From positions 4,139 to 68,138 of the forward strand of contig JACQXX010000076.1 in assembly GCA_016208495.1 (NCBI GenBank): a stretch of DNA of 64,000 bases, given 5' to 3'. Below are positions 1-9,583 of this stretch, one piece after another; the first letter of the stretch is position 1; each line of letters begins with the position of its first letter. A model generated the notes under the pieces. That model was not told where the DNA came from. It made no database searches and saw only the letters and a program-made list of their open reading frames with translations. Origin of the DNA: Acidobacteriota bacterium. Its GTDB lineage: Bacteria; Acidobacteriota; Blastocatellia; Chloracidobacteriales; Chloracidobacteriaceae. Position numbers and translations under genes: made by a program.

Positions 1-47
1 ACCACTAACCACTAATCACTAATCACTAACCACTAATCACCAACCAC
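1..47. repeat. Heptamer tandem array, unit CACTAAY
   Basis: Seven tandem 7-base units of the form ACCACTA / ATCACTA run from the window edge. The TAG stop and the last four codons of the S41 protease on the minus strand lie inside this array. The same unit recurs at 60757-60776 and 61021-61056. The array may continue to the left of the window. Confidence 0.9.
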
Positions 48-2429
48 TGTGAGGAGTTCAAGGGCTTTATCGAGCTGTTCGTCACGGCCTTCGCGGATCC
101 CCTTGATGGTTGGCTCAAGCCGAATTGTGGGATGGATTCCAACGCCGTGGTGTGGAGACCCGTCGTGTTTAACCACTTTCATTCCGGTCCAGCTTATTCG
201 GTAATCGCCAGGGAGTTTAAAGGGATTCACATTGCCGTTGGTGCCTGCCGTCGGCGTTCCAATGATTTCACCAAGTTTGTAGGCTTCGACAATTCCCAGG
301 CAGGATTCAGCGTAACTGATGGCACGTCCGTCAGTTAAGAATACTTTCTTGGCGGAAACATATGGTGCGAGCGGTGGGAGATTCCAGCGGCCTGCCTGAT
401 CAAAGCTGGTCATGTTTTGGTGGTCAGGTGTGGATACCAGCGGGACCATCCACCGGGCGGATTCGATTGGTTTTTCAACCAGATGTTGAAGCACCAGCGG
501 TGAAAAAGTCGGATACCCGCGAAAGTCAAAGATCACACCTTTGGCCTGGGTCAGTTGTGGAAGGGCTTTCTGAAAATCAGTGTCGGTGATTCGTCCAACA
601 TCAATGTAGAAAATCCCTGGCTTGATCTCATTGAGCCCTGGAGGCCGGGTTTCCTGGATTCTTTGATCTGGTACGTTGAAGGTGAGTGTCAGGGAACTTG
701 TCGAACCATCTGCCCGGCGGAAGGCAAGTTGCACTGACGTATTGATCTTGCCCGTCAGGAGATTCCGCAAGGCAATAAACCGTTTCCACTGCGGTGTTGC
801 GCCAGAGATACATTGTTCCTGGTCCAGGAGGACGTGCGGTGCTGGTTTTCCATTCACTGATTCAACAATATCGCCACGTCTGACTTTGTCAGCTATCTCG
901 GCACCAACTTCGGTCACCACCAGTTGATTTTCAACCCAGCCCCAAAGCAATGGAAGGGTTCCGTCTGACAATCCTCCCATTCGAACGCTGCCATGGCCAT
1001 CCTGAAGTCGTGCCACCATCCGTCGCAATGTCATCAAAAATGCCTGACGGTCCTGATCGGTCGCGGCGGCCTTCAGCATTTCAGGCAAAACGGCCAGCCA
1101 GTCCGTTTGAACGACATCAAAATAGGGGTAAAAGTGTTGGAAGATGTTCCAGGCCAGGGCCACGTCAGCCAGTCGCGTTGCCCGGTCATCACCGGTAAAT
1201 CGTTCCAGTGAAACTGGTTGTGAAACAGCGGGTGCTTTCAATGGAAGCGTTTTTTTCCCGATTGCAAAGACACTGATTGGGATCGAAACCGAAATACCGT
1301 TTCCCAAATCAGCCACAAATGGTTGAGCCGGGGCCGCCACCTCTTTGGGGAGTTCTCCTTTTACAATCGGGTGATAGGCCCGGAGGCTGTCATACACGCC
1401 GTTGGACTCTCCTCCTTTTGTGACCCGGCAGCCACGGTGATACCAGGTGACAACGTGCTCAGGTACTGTTCCAGAGGGAGGGAATTTCAATTCAGCCGGC
1501 AATGGTGGTTTTTTGCCGGTCTGATAGATTTGAACGGTTGGGGCAATCGGTGAAAACAGATCGGTGAGTTGACGAATCAGCGCTTTGGAATCTTTGGCTG
1601 ATTCAATCTTGCGAATTCCCTGAACTGCAAAATCGTCCCAATCAATCTGAGCTGCCTGGTCGGCTGGATGAAAATAGCGAACATACCCAAGCACGCGACT
1701 GAAGGTCGTGACATTGCGTATCCCCTGTTCCGTCAATGGTCGAGCTGGCTCTTTATGCAAAGTGAGGACGCCCAGCTCCGTGATTGAAACATCATCAAGC
1801 CAGACGGAAGTTCGATCAAAAACAATGACACCAAAATTGAGAACTTCGGCATCGTCATCAATATCGGCGATGATTTCAAAATAATTCCAGTCCTGAGCCA
1901 GAATCGGACGGTCCTGCATGTTGTCAAAAAAGCCTGGAAGTTTCGTGGTTCGATCAACCCGAAGCCAGAGTTGCGCCCGTCCATAGGCATCTTCCGACCT
2001 GACCCTGACCGCAGCGCGGAATTTAATCCGTTTCCCGCGAAAGGGAAGCGCCTCCACGGCCTGCATCAGATTTCCAAAAATATTTTCTTTGGGTTGGGTG
2101 GTTGGGTCAAACTTGAGTAAAGCACTGTATTTGCCGGTTTTTCGCTGTGTTTCATCCCGGTGGACCTGATACCCGAATCCAACCGTTGGCGACCCCCAAC
2201 CGGTTGGAACTGAGGATTTTGAGTCAGCTTCAAAATCCAGATTGGTTGGTGTGGGTTGAGCCGCCTCCAGTTTGACAAAGCTTTTTGGTGGAGTCTGAGC
2301 CAAAACCTTCGCCGGATAGATTTCCCAAAGGAGCGAGTGAATCAAAAGAATACCCATTACAATTCCATTGATCCTGGCCATCGTTGAGGCACGAGTTGTC
2401 TGAAAGCAAGGCACAACATTGGTCGTCAT
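33..2429 (-). CDS. Secreted S41-family peptidase (tail-specific protease-like)
   Basis: A 798-residue exported serine protease. A hydrophobic signal segment (about residues 17-45) is followed by a carbohydrate-binding-like beta domain (about 60-220), a long linker region, a PDZ-like stretch containing GDIVESVNGK, and a C-terminal S41 catalytic domain. The catalytic Ser lies in GRAISYAESC, with a nearby GTPTAG turn. The start at 2429 is chosen because AGGGA stands about 10 bases upstream. The reading frame is open to 2657, but that extension runs through a dispersed repeat (2529-2650). ATG at 2381, at the start of the signal segment, is an alternative. The C-terminal residues VVGD and the stop are encoded by the heptamer array at the window edge. 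Family knowledge: S41 enzymes degrade or process periplasmic proteins; the substrate here is unknown. Confidence 0.88.
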   Translation of the reverse strand: MTTNVVPCFQTTRASTMARINGIVMGILLIHSLLWEIYPAKVLAQTPPKSFVKLEAAQPTPTNLDFEADSKSSVPTGWGSPTVGFGYQVHRDETQRKTGKYSALLKFDPTTQPKENIFGNLMQAVEALPFRGKRIKFRAAVRVRSEDAYGRAQLWLRVDRTTKLPGFFDNMQDRPILAQDWNYFEIIADIDDDAEVLNFGVIVFDRTSVWLDDVSITELGVLTLHKEPARPLTEQGIRNVTTFSRVLGYVRYFHPADQAAQIDWDDFAVQGIRKIESAKDSKALIRQLTDLFSPIAPTVQIYQTGKKPPLPAELKFPPSGTVPEHVVTWYHRGCRVTKGGESNGVYDSLRAYHPIVKGELPKEVAAPAQPFVADLGNGISVSIPISVFAIGKKTLPLKAPAVSQPVSLERFTGDDRATRLADVALAWNIFQHFYPYFDVVQTDWLAVLPEMLKAAATDQDRQAFLMTLRRMVARLQDGHGSVRMGGLSDGTLPLLWGWVENQLVVTEVGAEIADKVRRGDIVESVNGKPAPHVLLDQEQCISGATPQWKRFIALRNLLTGKINTSVQLAFRRADGSTSSLTLTFNVPDQRIQETRPPGLNEIKPGIFYIDVGRITDTDFQKALPQLTQAKGVIFDFRGYPTFSPLVLQHLVEKPIESARWMVPLVSTPDHQNMTSFDQAGRWNLPPLAPYVSAKKVFLTDGRAISYAESCLGIVEAYKLGEIIGTPTAGTNGNVNPFKLPGDYRISWTGMKVVKHDGSPHHGVGIHPTIRLEPTIKGIREGRDEQLDKALELLTVVGD

Positions 2430-2528
2430 TGTTTGTAATTCCCTGAAATAAGAGGGGATGAGGGTGTTTGGCCGAACCATGATACTCTGACTGAACTTGA
2501 AATCAGAGGTCAAGCCCATTTCAATTTC

Positions 2529-2650
2529 GATTTTCAGAAAAAGGTTCAGGTTCAGAGTAACGCCTTCAGGCGTGAGAAGTGCCGGGTGGGACACAAGAAA
2601 AATCTCTCGTCTGAAGACGATACTCTGAACCTTTTTCTGAAATGCTATAG
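2529..2650. repeat. Dispersed hairpin element, family R4, copy 1
   Basis: About 120 bp that matches 19400-19529. It holds two small hairpins, GCCTTCAGGC and TCGTCTGAAGACGA, and inverted ends (TTTCAGAAAAAGGTTCAG on the left, CTGAACCTTTTTCTGAAA on the right). It lies between the start of the S41 gene and the end of the NHL gene. The left outer end has decayed compared with the second copy. Confidence 0.8.
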
Positions 2651-2684
2651 AAGACATTGGGCTATGGGCCCCAGCCCGATGTCT

Positions 2685-5600
2685 TCAGCCCGACTTCTTC
2701 GTGAACTGGAGAACAAATGTGTTGGACCTGGCGCCATTGATCGTGACGATGATCTGATTGGCGCCGACCTGCAGGTTGAGTTTCTTTGGGTTTCCTTTCA
2801 GCGTCAGTTGAGTATCGGTCTGACTTTTTATTTTTTTGCTGACGTTGCTTCCATTGATGGTCACCATCGCGCCGCTGGTACCAAACCCCGACCCGGTCAG
2901 TGTCAGCATGGGTTTTTCATACCGGGCATCAATAATGGTTACTTGTGGTTGAGGAATCGCAATTCCTTTGATGGCACGAATCGCATCATTGCCCGTGTCG
3001 GTAAAAAACACCACTCCGGATCGGTCAACCGTGATTCCAAATGGATTCCTGATGGCAGCGATCACCGCAGGCCCACCATCGCCGGAATATCCATCACTCC
3101 CAGTCCCGGCAGCGGTGGTGATGATTCCAGTCTTCGAATCTACACGGCGGACACGATGGGCTTCCCGTTCGGTCAGAAACAGATTGTCTTCGGCATCCAA
3201 AGCCAGGCCAAACGGATTTCCAAGGACGGCCTGGGTGGCTGGACCGCCGTCTCCACCTTCTGCTTCTGGTCCACCCGCGACGGTGGTGATGATTTGAGTT
3301 GTTGCATCAACCCGCCGAATACAGTTATTGAGCGTATCGGCGATAAACAGATTTCCAGCCCGGTCAAGCGCCACGGCGGCTGGCTCAAACAAACTGGCAT
3401 TGATGGCCAGTCCGTTGTCACCTGAAAAGCCTGCCTCCCCGTTTCCAGCTACGGTCGAGATGATGCCGGTGCGACCATTGACTTTACGGATGCGCTGGTT
3501 AAATGTGTCAGCAATAAACAGATTGCCGTTTGCATCCTCCACCACACCCGTTAGACGGTAGAGGCTCGCGCTGATGGCTGAACCGCCATCGCCGCTGAAT
3601 TGAAACTGCCCGTCACCGGCAATGGTTTTGATGATTCCAGCTTCGATGCGATGAACACGCTGATTGCCGTTGTCAGCAATCAAAACCCGATTGAGCGTGT
3701 CCACCGCCACACCCATTGGGCTTAATCCAACGCTGATTGCGGGCTGGTTATCCTGCTCAAAGAAGTCTGAGCCGTTTCCAGCCACGGTTGAAATGTGCCC
3801 CGTTTGGAGGTCAAGGCGACGAATTCGATAATTGCCGTCATCAGCCACAAAGAGATTTGCCTGGGTATCAACCGCAACTCCGCCGCCAAAGAGGAAATTG
3901 ATTCCGGCGCCGATAGCCGGTCCGCCGTCACCATAAAATCCCGCATTGCCACTTCCAGCCACGGTTGTAATGATGCCACCACTTTCAACCCGACGAATTC
4001 GATGATTGTACTGATCGGAAATGTACACATTTCCAGTGCCGTCAACCGCTACATTGTTGGGCAAAAAGAGGTTGGCTTCGGTGGCCGGTCCATTGTCTCC
4101 GAAAAAGCCAGCAATTCCATTGCCGATCACAGTTGAAATGATATGGGTGCTGGCACTGACCCGGCGGATGACGTGATGGTTGGAATCAGCAATCAGGAGG
4201 TTGTTTTGAGTGTCAACCGCAACATCGGTTGGGAAATCCAGACCAGCTTCGGTGGCAGGTCCTCCATCATCAAAATCAAATTGGCCATCACCGGCAAACG
4301 TGGTGATGATTTTGGAAGCCGCATCAACCCGGCGAACCCGGTTATTAAACGAATCAGCGATGAAAATATTGCCTGGTGAATCAACCGCCACGCCGGTTGG
4401 ATAATACAGGCTCGCATTGATGGCGGGTCCTGAATCGCCGTGAAAAGCGGCTTCTCCATTTCCTGCCATCGTGGTGATGATGCCTGTGATTGCATCCACC
4501 CGCCGGATTCGACAGTTGATTGAATCCACCAGGAAAAGATGATTCAGCGCATCCACCGCCATTCCCATGGGTGCCGCCAGACTGGCTTCAAGAGCTGGTC
4601 CATCGTCACCGGTAAAATCCTGCGCTCCAGTTCCGGCAATGGTGGTGATGATTTGCGTTTGGGCATCAATGCGCCGGATCCGATGATTTTCGGTATCCGC
4701 AACCAGCAGATTCCCCTGGCGGTCCACCAGAATCGCGCGCGGGGTGTTGAGACTGGCACTGATGGCTGGAATGCCATCGCCGTTAAACCCGCGTGACCCA
4801 TTGCCAGCCACCGTGGTGATGCCGCCCGCCGGATCAACCTTGCGAATCCGATGGTTGCGGCTATCGGCGATATACAGATTTCCAAACCCATCGGAAGCGA
4901 CAAATCCTGGGTAGTTTAAACTGGCAGTGAGGGCATGGCCTCCATCGCCGACAAATCTGACTCCTCCGGCAACAGTTGTTATTTCTCCTGGTTTGAGCTC
5001 ATCCAGCGGTTTGGGAAGAAACCGAAATGATCGCTGGGCAATTCCGCCTCTGGTCTGGATTGAAAGGGTGCGCAACCCAGGGGCTGTTTGGCCTGGAACC
5101 ACCGGAATTCGCACCTGAGTGGCACTTTCCACGACCGCATCGCTGACCAGGCGATCCCCAACGATCACACGGCTTTCCGGGGCAAAATTCCGCCCGGTGA
5201 CAATAACTTCCGAGCCTCCTTCCAGTTGATCTGAATCACGACTCAGGCTGAGAATTTCCGGTGTGCCGACGGACACCACTTTGACGGCTTCTGCTTCGGT
5301 CGGAGAACTGGCATCCAGGACAAAGCTTTCTGTTCCACGCACTTCCACGCTGGTCGCTCTTGAAAAACTTCCTGGTTGAGCCAGATTGATCAGGTCAGGA
5401 AATTCACTGGTGGGTTGAGTGATAATTTGAACCCCGGTTTGATCCACAACATAAATATTGCCGACTTCGTCAAAGCTCACTGATTGGGGCGATTGAAACA
5501 TCAGATTTGCCGGCGGCTGACGCCGGATCATTCTCCGAATGGTCGTTACTTTTCCATCTCGGGTGACCAGCCGCACAACCCGGTTTCCTTCATCCGCCAC

Positions 5601-6581
5601 GGCCAGGAGCCGGCCATCAGGACTCAGTGAAAGACCGGCTGGCCGAAAGAAGCGAGCCTCCTTTCCGCTTCCGTCAATTAGACCGCTCTGGCCTGGAGCC
5701 CCCGCGAGCAAGCGGACTTCCTGTCGGGTCAGATCCGCATAAAACAGAGCATGGTTTTCGGTGTCAGCCAGAAACAGATTGCCGCCGGTATCAAGCGCAA
5801 CACCCCGTGGCCCACGAAAAACCGCATCTCGAAACGGCGTACTGTCAAGGGTCATTGTTCCTGGGACCCCTGTTCCAAGCAACCGTGTTACCTGATCCTG
5901 GAAATCAATGTGTCGAATGGCATGGTTGGCGGTATCCGCGACATACACTCCGCCCTGGACGCCATTGTCCACGGCCACTGAAGTTGGTCCGTGAAACCGG
6001 GCCATCAATCCTGGGCCATCACTATTTCCTGGCATTCCTGGTTGGCCGGCCAGGATTTGGGCGGATCCTGCCAGGCCGTTTTTTCGGTAGATCACATTTC
6101 CGAGTGGATCACTCAAATAAATTCGGCCACCTGAATCCACTTTGGTATCGCCGGGGACTTGAACACCGCTTGCCTTCCTGACTCGCACCACAGCGACAAA
6201 AACCGAGACCACATCTGTCCCTTTGCGAGCCGTAATCGTGGCAAAACCCTGTTGCACGCCGCGAACCACGCCGGTGACTTCATCTACGGCAGCAATCTCG
6301 GGACTTCCGGATTCCCAGGTCACCCCAGTTGAAATCGGTTGGCCAAGTTCATCAAGTGCGGTCAGAGGAAGCAGACTTGTTTCATTGACAACCGGGTTTT
6401 TCTCTTGAATCTGAAGCTTCCCGGTTTGTTGACGAAGACGTTGATGGTGAAGGAAAGAGAGAGAGAGATTCAATTCGGAAGAGTGAACTGAAAAAAATGG
6501 AAAGTCCTGGATTGCTGTGAGGCAACAGACAATCAGAACAGCCAGAACGGAAGTGATATTGAAGCAAACACGGTACTTCAT
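2685..6581 (-). CDS. Exported NHL-repeat protein with Ig-like and IPT/TIG domains
   Basis: A 1298-residue exported beta-propeller protein. ATG at 6581 has GGAG 8 bases upstream and begins a signal peptide (about 1-25). An earlier in-frame start at 6905 would translate a GGGTTCC repeat array and is rejected. Domain order: a Big_2-like Ig domain (about 60-132), a first set of NHL blades (about 140-430), an IPT/TIG domain (about 440-515), then twelve blocks of the form ITTVAGNG...GDGGPA, each followed by an NHL blade with ADxxNHRIRRV (about 540-1200), and a C-terminal IPT/TIG domain. Twelve blocks suggest two six-bladed propellers. The stop codon and last residues (KKSG) overlap a 14-base TTCAGCCC-type repeat. 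Likely a surface or secreted binding protein; the ligand is unknown. Confidence 0.9.
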   Translation of the reverse strand: MKYRVCFNITSVLAVLIVCCLTAIQDFPFFSVHSSELNLSLSFLHHQRLRQQTGKLQIQEKNPVVNETSLLPLTALDELGQPISTGVTWESGSPEIAAVDEVTGVVRGVQQGFATITARKGTDVVSVFVAVVRVRKASGVQVPGDTKVDSGGRIYLSDPLGNVIYRKNGLAGSAQILAGQPGMPGNSDGPGLMARFHGPTSVAVDNGVQGGVYVADTANHAIRHIDFQDQVTRLLGTGVPGTMTLDSTPFRDAVFRGPRGVALDTGGNLFLADTENHALFYADLTRQEVRLLAGAPGQSGLIDGSGKEARFFRPAGLSLSPDGRLLAVADEGNRVVRLVTRDGKVTTIRRMIRRQPPANLMFQSPQSVSFDEVGNIYVVDQTGVQIITQPTSEFPDLINLAQPGSFSRATSVEVRGTESFVLDASSPTEAEAVKVVSVGTPEILSLSRDSDQLEGGSEVIVTGRNFAPESRVIVGDRLVSDAVVESATQVRIPVVPGQTAPGLRTLSIQTRGGIAQRSFRFLPKPLDELKPGEITTVAGGVRFVGDGGHALTASLNYPGFVASDGFGNLYIADSRNHRIRKVDPAGGITTVAGNGSRGFNGDGIPAISASLNTPRAILVDRQGNLLVADTENHRIRRIDAQTQIITTIAGTGAQDFTGDDGPALEASLAAPMGMAVDALNHLFLVDSINCRIRRVDAITGIITTMAGNGEAAFHGDSGPAINASLYYPTGVAVDSPGNIFIADSFNNRVRRVDAASKIITTFAGDGQFDFDDGGPATEAGLDFPTDVAVDTQNNLLIADSNHHVIRRVSASTHIISTVIGNGIAGFFGDNGPATEANLFLPNNVAVDGTGNVYISDQYNHRIRRVESGGIITTVAGSGNAGFYGDGGPAIGAGINFLFGGGVAVDTQANLFVADDGNYRIRRLDLQTGHISTVAGNGSDFFEQDNQPAISVGLSPMGVAVDTLNRVLIADNGNQRVHRIEAGIIKTIAGDGQFQFSGDGGSAISASLYRLTGVVEDANGNLFIADTFNQRIRKVNGRTGIISTVAGNGEAGFSGDNGLAINASLFEPAAVALDRAGNLFIADTLNNCIRRVDATTQIITTVAGGPEAEGGDGGPATQAVLGNPFGLALDAEDNLFLTEREAHRVRRVDSKTGIITTAAGTGSDGYSGDGGPAVIAAIRNPFGITVDRSGVVFFTDTGNDAIRAIKGIAIPQPQVTIIDARYEKPMLTLTGSGFGTSGAMVTINGSNVSKKIKSQTDTQLTLKGNPKKLNLQVGANQIIVTINGARSNTFVLQFTKKSG

Positions 6582-7244
6582 AAGGATTACTCCATTTCTC
6601 AACCAAATCACTTTGCGAACTGGAAACAACCAGAAAGAGAGCACCCCTGGCTGGTTCCATTGTTTGCGTCCAGTTGAAAGTGATTCAGACTCGCACAGGC
6701 TGTATTGATGTCTCCTTGTCCCTGTTTGCCTGCCGGTCTCCTGGTTGCAAAAGCAGACATCCTGGCACATATGGGGCAGGGGGACGTGAGGTTCAAAGAT
6801 CAAAGAGGGTTCCGGGTTCCGGGTTCCGGGTTCCGGGTTCCGGGTTCCGGGTTCCGGGTTCCGGGTTCGAAAACACCCATTACGTGTGGGAGGTGTACTG
6901 TTCAATCGTTGGGTGAATTTCCCACCTTCGAGATTTTCAACAAGGGTTGATGTAATTCAAAGCACATTGTATGCCGAACAAGGGTCCCCTGGCACCCATT
7001 CCCCTACTTTCCTTTCCTCTGAATCGAATACATTTTCTGATATTGCCAAATAATTTCTTCTGTAAATTTTTTCTCTTGAGGTCACTCAGGTTTTTCCTCT
7101 TTTTTTGGCAATCCTTTCTAAAATATCCTAACTTTAGTGCCTTCGACAGGTGTGCCCCGTCAAACCTGGTGGAATCGCACATTCTTCAAAAAACCGCGTC
7201 ACGTCACCAAACCACAACTCCCATTTCAAAGAGGGGGAAATCCC
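6582..7244. other. Intergenic region between divergent genes
   Basis: 663 bp between the NHL gene (minus) and the truncated CHAT-type gene (plus). It contains the GGGTTCC array at 6807-6868. From about 6869 to 7230 the DNA is AT-rich with several T runs and no convincing ORF. Divergent promoters are expected here, but I see no clear -35/-10 pair. Confidence 0.6.
6807..6868 (+). repeat. Heptamer array GGGTTCC, about 9 units
   Basis: Nearly perfect tandem GGGTTCC, 62 bp, G-rich on the plus strand. Consecutive GGG runs spaced by four bases fit the G-quadruplex pattern. It lies about 225 bp upstream of the start of the NHL gene on the opposite strand. A sister array is at 10158-10219. Confidence 0.95.
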
Positions 7245-7769
7245 ATGCCGCTACTTCTGACTGAACACATACCCTCGCTGTGTCTTTCCTGGGTATTGGT
7301 TGGCTGTATGCTGTTCAACAGTTGGACAGCAAAGCCGGAAAGCCAATCCACAGTCCCAGGTCCAACATCCAAAGCTCAGGACGTCCGCCTTCCCGCCGAA
7401 CCCCAAACCTTGAACCCTGGAGAAAAACACACCTACCCGCTGACGCTCAACACCAATGACTACCTGAAACTGGTGGTGGAGCAACACGGGATTGATGTGG
7501 TGGTACGTTTGATTGGGCCGGATGGAAAATTGATTCAAGAAGTGGATTCCCCTAACGGCACCCAAGGTCCAGAACCGTTGTCTTCCATTATCGAGCAAAC
7601 CGGTAGCTACACACTTGAAGTAGAATCGTTGGAAAAGACCGCGCCACCGGGAAAATACGAGTTGAGGCTGGAAGCGGTGAAGCCAGCCGCCGGCGGCGGC
7701 TGGCCGGGTGGGGTAAGGAGGATTGGAGATGACCCGCAGCCGGTGGTGGCGCGTCCAAAGCGACGCTGA
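7245..7769 (+). CDS. Truncated CHAT/TPR-type protein (N-terminal domain only)
   Basis: A 174-residue protein beginning with a hydrophobic segment (about 8-27). ATG at 7245 follows a strong Shine-Dalgarno sequence (GAGGGGGAAA). Residues about 50-150 match, from memory, the N-terminal beta domain found before TPR and CHAT domains in many acidobacterial proteins (DYLKLVVEQHGIDVVVRL, DSPNGTQGPEPLS, GSYTLEVESLEK, PGKYELRLE). Those proteins usually continue for several hundred residues. Here homology stops just after YELRLEAVKP, and the last roughly 23 codons and the stop are supplied by a dispersed repeat element (7699-7855). The simplest reading is a gene cut short by repeat insertion. It may still be translated and exported. 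Confidence 0.7.
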   Translation: MPLLLTEHIPSLCLSWVLVGCMLFNSWTAKPESQSTVPGPTSKAQDVRLPAEPQTLNPGEKHTYPLTLNTNDYLKLVVEQHGIDVVVRLIGPDGKLIQEVDSPNGTQGPEPLSSIIEQTGSYTLEVESLEKTAPPGKYELRLEAVKPAAGGGWPGGVRRIGDDPQPVVARPKRR

Positions 7770-7855
7770 CCACCGGCTCACCGTACTCCATCCCAACGGG
7801 GATGAAAACCAAAAAACACTTCAACCCTTCACTGGCATTACTGACTACTGACTGA
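7699..7855 (+). repeat. Dispersed hairpin element, family R2, copy 1
   Basis: Matches the reverse complement of part of 60757-61056. Shared blocks are GGCCGGGTGGGG, CCGGTGGTGGCGC, CCAAAGCGACGCTGACCACC, TCCCAACGGGGATGA and ACTTCAACCCTT, ending in a CTACTGA heptamer tail. GCCGGTGGT and ACCACCGGC pair to form a hairpin. The left part lies inside the reading frame of the truncated gene. Confidence 0.85.
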
Positions 7856-7965
7856 TTTGGAGAAAGTCAGAAACTCGCTGAGTCCGCTGCTTCCGCCAAC
7901 CATTTTGTGTTGCACGGCACCTTCCATCAGATCAAACTCCAAAAGAAAACGTGAGGTTGGAACCA

Positions 7966-8556
7966 ATGGACACAAAATGGAAACCCTATTTTTTTCTCAC
8001 CATCACCACAGTGTTGATAGTTGGCTCAGTTTTGGTCATTTATAAATATCTAAGTATTGTTCCAACCCTTCCACCAGTCACATTACATAACACAACCATT
8101 ACCAATTCGATGGTGGTTGAAAAAATTCAAAAGGTAGCCAAGGTGGTTTCCAGTGAAGTGACAGTCCGTGATGTTGTGACCTATGAAAATACCTGGTATG
8201 GCTCAACCAAACGCACGCTGGTGGTTGTAACCGGGAAAATAATGGGCGGAATCAATTTAGATGCTGGCTATGACGTGCGGATTGATGAAAAGGCAAAACG
8301 GATTTCGATCACGCTCCCAAAAGCGACAATTCTGGCGGTTGAAATCGGAGAGATGAAAACCTATGACGAGCAAGGTGGGTTATGGAACCCAATCACCGCC
8401 GCAGATCGGGATGCAATTTTTAAACAGGCTCGAAACCAGTTTGAGCAATCCGGGCAAACATTAAAAATCACTGAAAAGGCTCAAACAGGTGCCAAAGAGT
8501 TGTTCGAAGCGATGTTTTCAAATCAAGGGTACGGCGTGGATGTTTCGTTTCGATGA
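7966..8556 (+). CDS. DUF4230 domain protein, membrane anchored
   Basis: A 196-residue protein. ATG at 7966 has GAGG about 9 bases upstream. An in-frame GTG at 7951 is a weaker alternative. One N-terminal transmembrane segment (about 8-30, FFLTITTVLIVGSVLVIYKY) is followed by a DUF4230-like domain, recognised by the LVVVTGKIMGGINLDAGYDV core and the RISITLPKATILAVEIG strand. The function of the family is not established. It lies alone on the plus strand between a dispersed repeat and the ureohydrolase gene. Confidence 0.78.
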   Translation: MDTKWKPYFFLTITTVLIVGSVLVIYKYLSIVPTLPPVTLHNTTITNSMVVEKIQKVAKVVSSEVTVRDVVTYENTWYGSTKRTLVVVTGKIMGGINLDAGYDVRIDEKAKRISITLPKATILAVEIGEMKTYDEQGGLWNPITAADRDAIFKQARNQFEQSGQTLKITEKAQTGAKELFEAMFSNQGYGVDVSFR

Positions 8557-8602
8557 TATTGTGTTGAAGACAACATAAGTGAGCTTATCAGACTCAAGAA
8601 CA

Positions 8603-9439
8603 ATGCATACTCAATCTCTTATCGCCCTGCTTGGTATTTGCTCAGATGAAAATTCTTCGTTCCGGCGCGGTGCCGCCCAGGCGCCGCCGTTGATCCGTGA
8701 GGCTCTCTTGACTGACGCTTCAAACATGTGGACTGAAACCGGAGTCAATCTGGGTGAACTTCAGGAAAAAAACCTCCTCATTGATGTCGGTGACATCGCT
8801 CCCACGCCCGGAGATGACTTTTTCGATCAGATCCAAACCACCATCCACCACCTTTTGGCCAAAGAGAGTTCCCCGATTTCCCTTGGAGGCGATCACGCGA
8901 TCACGTTTCCGATCCTTCAGGGGTTTGCCCAGCATTTTTCTGAACTCACCATCCTCCACATTGACGCCCATCCAGACCTTTATGACGAACTGGGTGGCAA
9001 CCGCCTTTCCCATGCCTGTCCATTTGCTCGAATTATGGAGGCTGGTCTGGCTAAACGGCTGATTCAGGTTGGAATCCGCACGCTCAATCAACATCAGCGC
9101 GAACAGGCAGCCCGCTTTGGGGTTGAAATCCACGAAATGAAGGACTGGCATCTGGGCCTGAAGTTGCACTTTGACACGCCAGTGTATGTTTCGATTGATT
9201 TGGATGGTCTCGATCCGGCCTTTGCCCCAGGCGTTTCGCATCGCGAACCCGGAGGACTTTCGACCCGCGAGGTCATTCACCTGATTCATTCTATCCCAAC
9301 CCGGATCATCGGTGCCGATGTGGTTGAATACAACCCGCTGTGCGACTTTCAAGGAATGACTGCAACCGTCGCGGCGAAACTGGTCAAGGAACTGGCTGGA
9401 AAGATTTTTTTGGAGCGAAGTAGCGAAGTAGCGAAGTAG
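8603..9439 (+). CDS. Ureohydrolase (agmatinase / formimidoylglutamase / arginase family)
   Basis: A 278-residue binuclear manganese hydrolase. Metal ligands are visible in SLGGDHAITFP, HIDAHPDLYD and SIDLDGLDPAFAPG. These correspond to the GGDH, DAHxD and DxDxxDP motifs of the arginase/agmatinase family. The length fits agmatinase or formimidoylglutamase; the substrate cannot be fixed from sequence, and no hut or spe neighbours are present. ATG at 8603 gives the N-terminus MHTQSLIALLGI expected in the family; an in-frame GTG at 8579 is also possible. The last residues (SSEVAK) and the stop codon are encoded by an AGCGAAGT tandem repeat. Confidence 0.88.
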   Translation: MHTQSLIALLGICSDENSSFRRGAAQAPPLIREALLTDASNMWTETGVNLGELQEKNLLIDVGDIAPTPGDDFFDQIQTTIHHLLAKESSPISLGGDHAITFPILQGFAQHFSELTILHIDAHPDLYDELGGNRLSHACPFARIMEAGLAKRLIQVGIRTLNQHQREQAARFGVEIHEMKDWHLGLKLHFDTPVYVSIDLDGLDPAFAPGVSHREPGGLSTREVIHLIHSIPTRIIGADVVEYNPLCDFQGMTATVAAKLVKELAGKIFLERSSEVAK

Positions 9440-9446
9440 CGAAGTG
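9414..9446 (+). repeat. Octamer array AGCGAAGT, 4 units
   Basis: Four tandem 8-base units cover the last codons and the TAG stop of the ureohydrolase gene. The complementary unit (CTTCGCTA) recurs in the array at 9499-9583. Confidence 0.9.
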
Positions 9447-9498
9447 CTTCAGCATTGATTCCCAGTCCTGGTCTGTCAACCCTAAAATTCTTTGTCTT

Positions 9499-9583
9499 TC
9501 ACTACTTCGCTACTTCGCTATTTCACTATTTCACTCTGTTTTCTATTTCGCTATTTCACTCTGTTTTCTATTTCGCTACTTTG
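9499..9583. repeat. Octamer-type array TTCGCTAC/TTTCACTA
   Basis: About 85 bp of imperfect 8-base units. Within it a roughly 25-base block (CTGTTTTCTATTTCGCTATT) occurs twice. The right end reads on the minus strand as the last codons and stop (KVAK) of the oxygenase gene, so both convergent genes end inside this repeat type. Confidence 0.85.

Noticed and set aside
2430-2657. Extended N-terminus of the S41 peptidase
   Set aside because: It is encoded by repeat R4, has no signal-peptide character and lacks a better ribosome-binding site than ATG 2429.
2586-3425. 279-residue plus-strand reading frame
   Set aside because: It is antisense to the regular NHL repeats, which keep complementary frames open; no family features.
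6582-6905. Extended N-terminus of the NHL protein with RNPEPGT repeats
   Set aside because: This is a translated GGGTTCC array; ATG 6581 has a Shine-Dalgarno sequence and a signal peptide.
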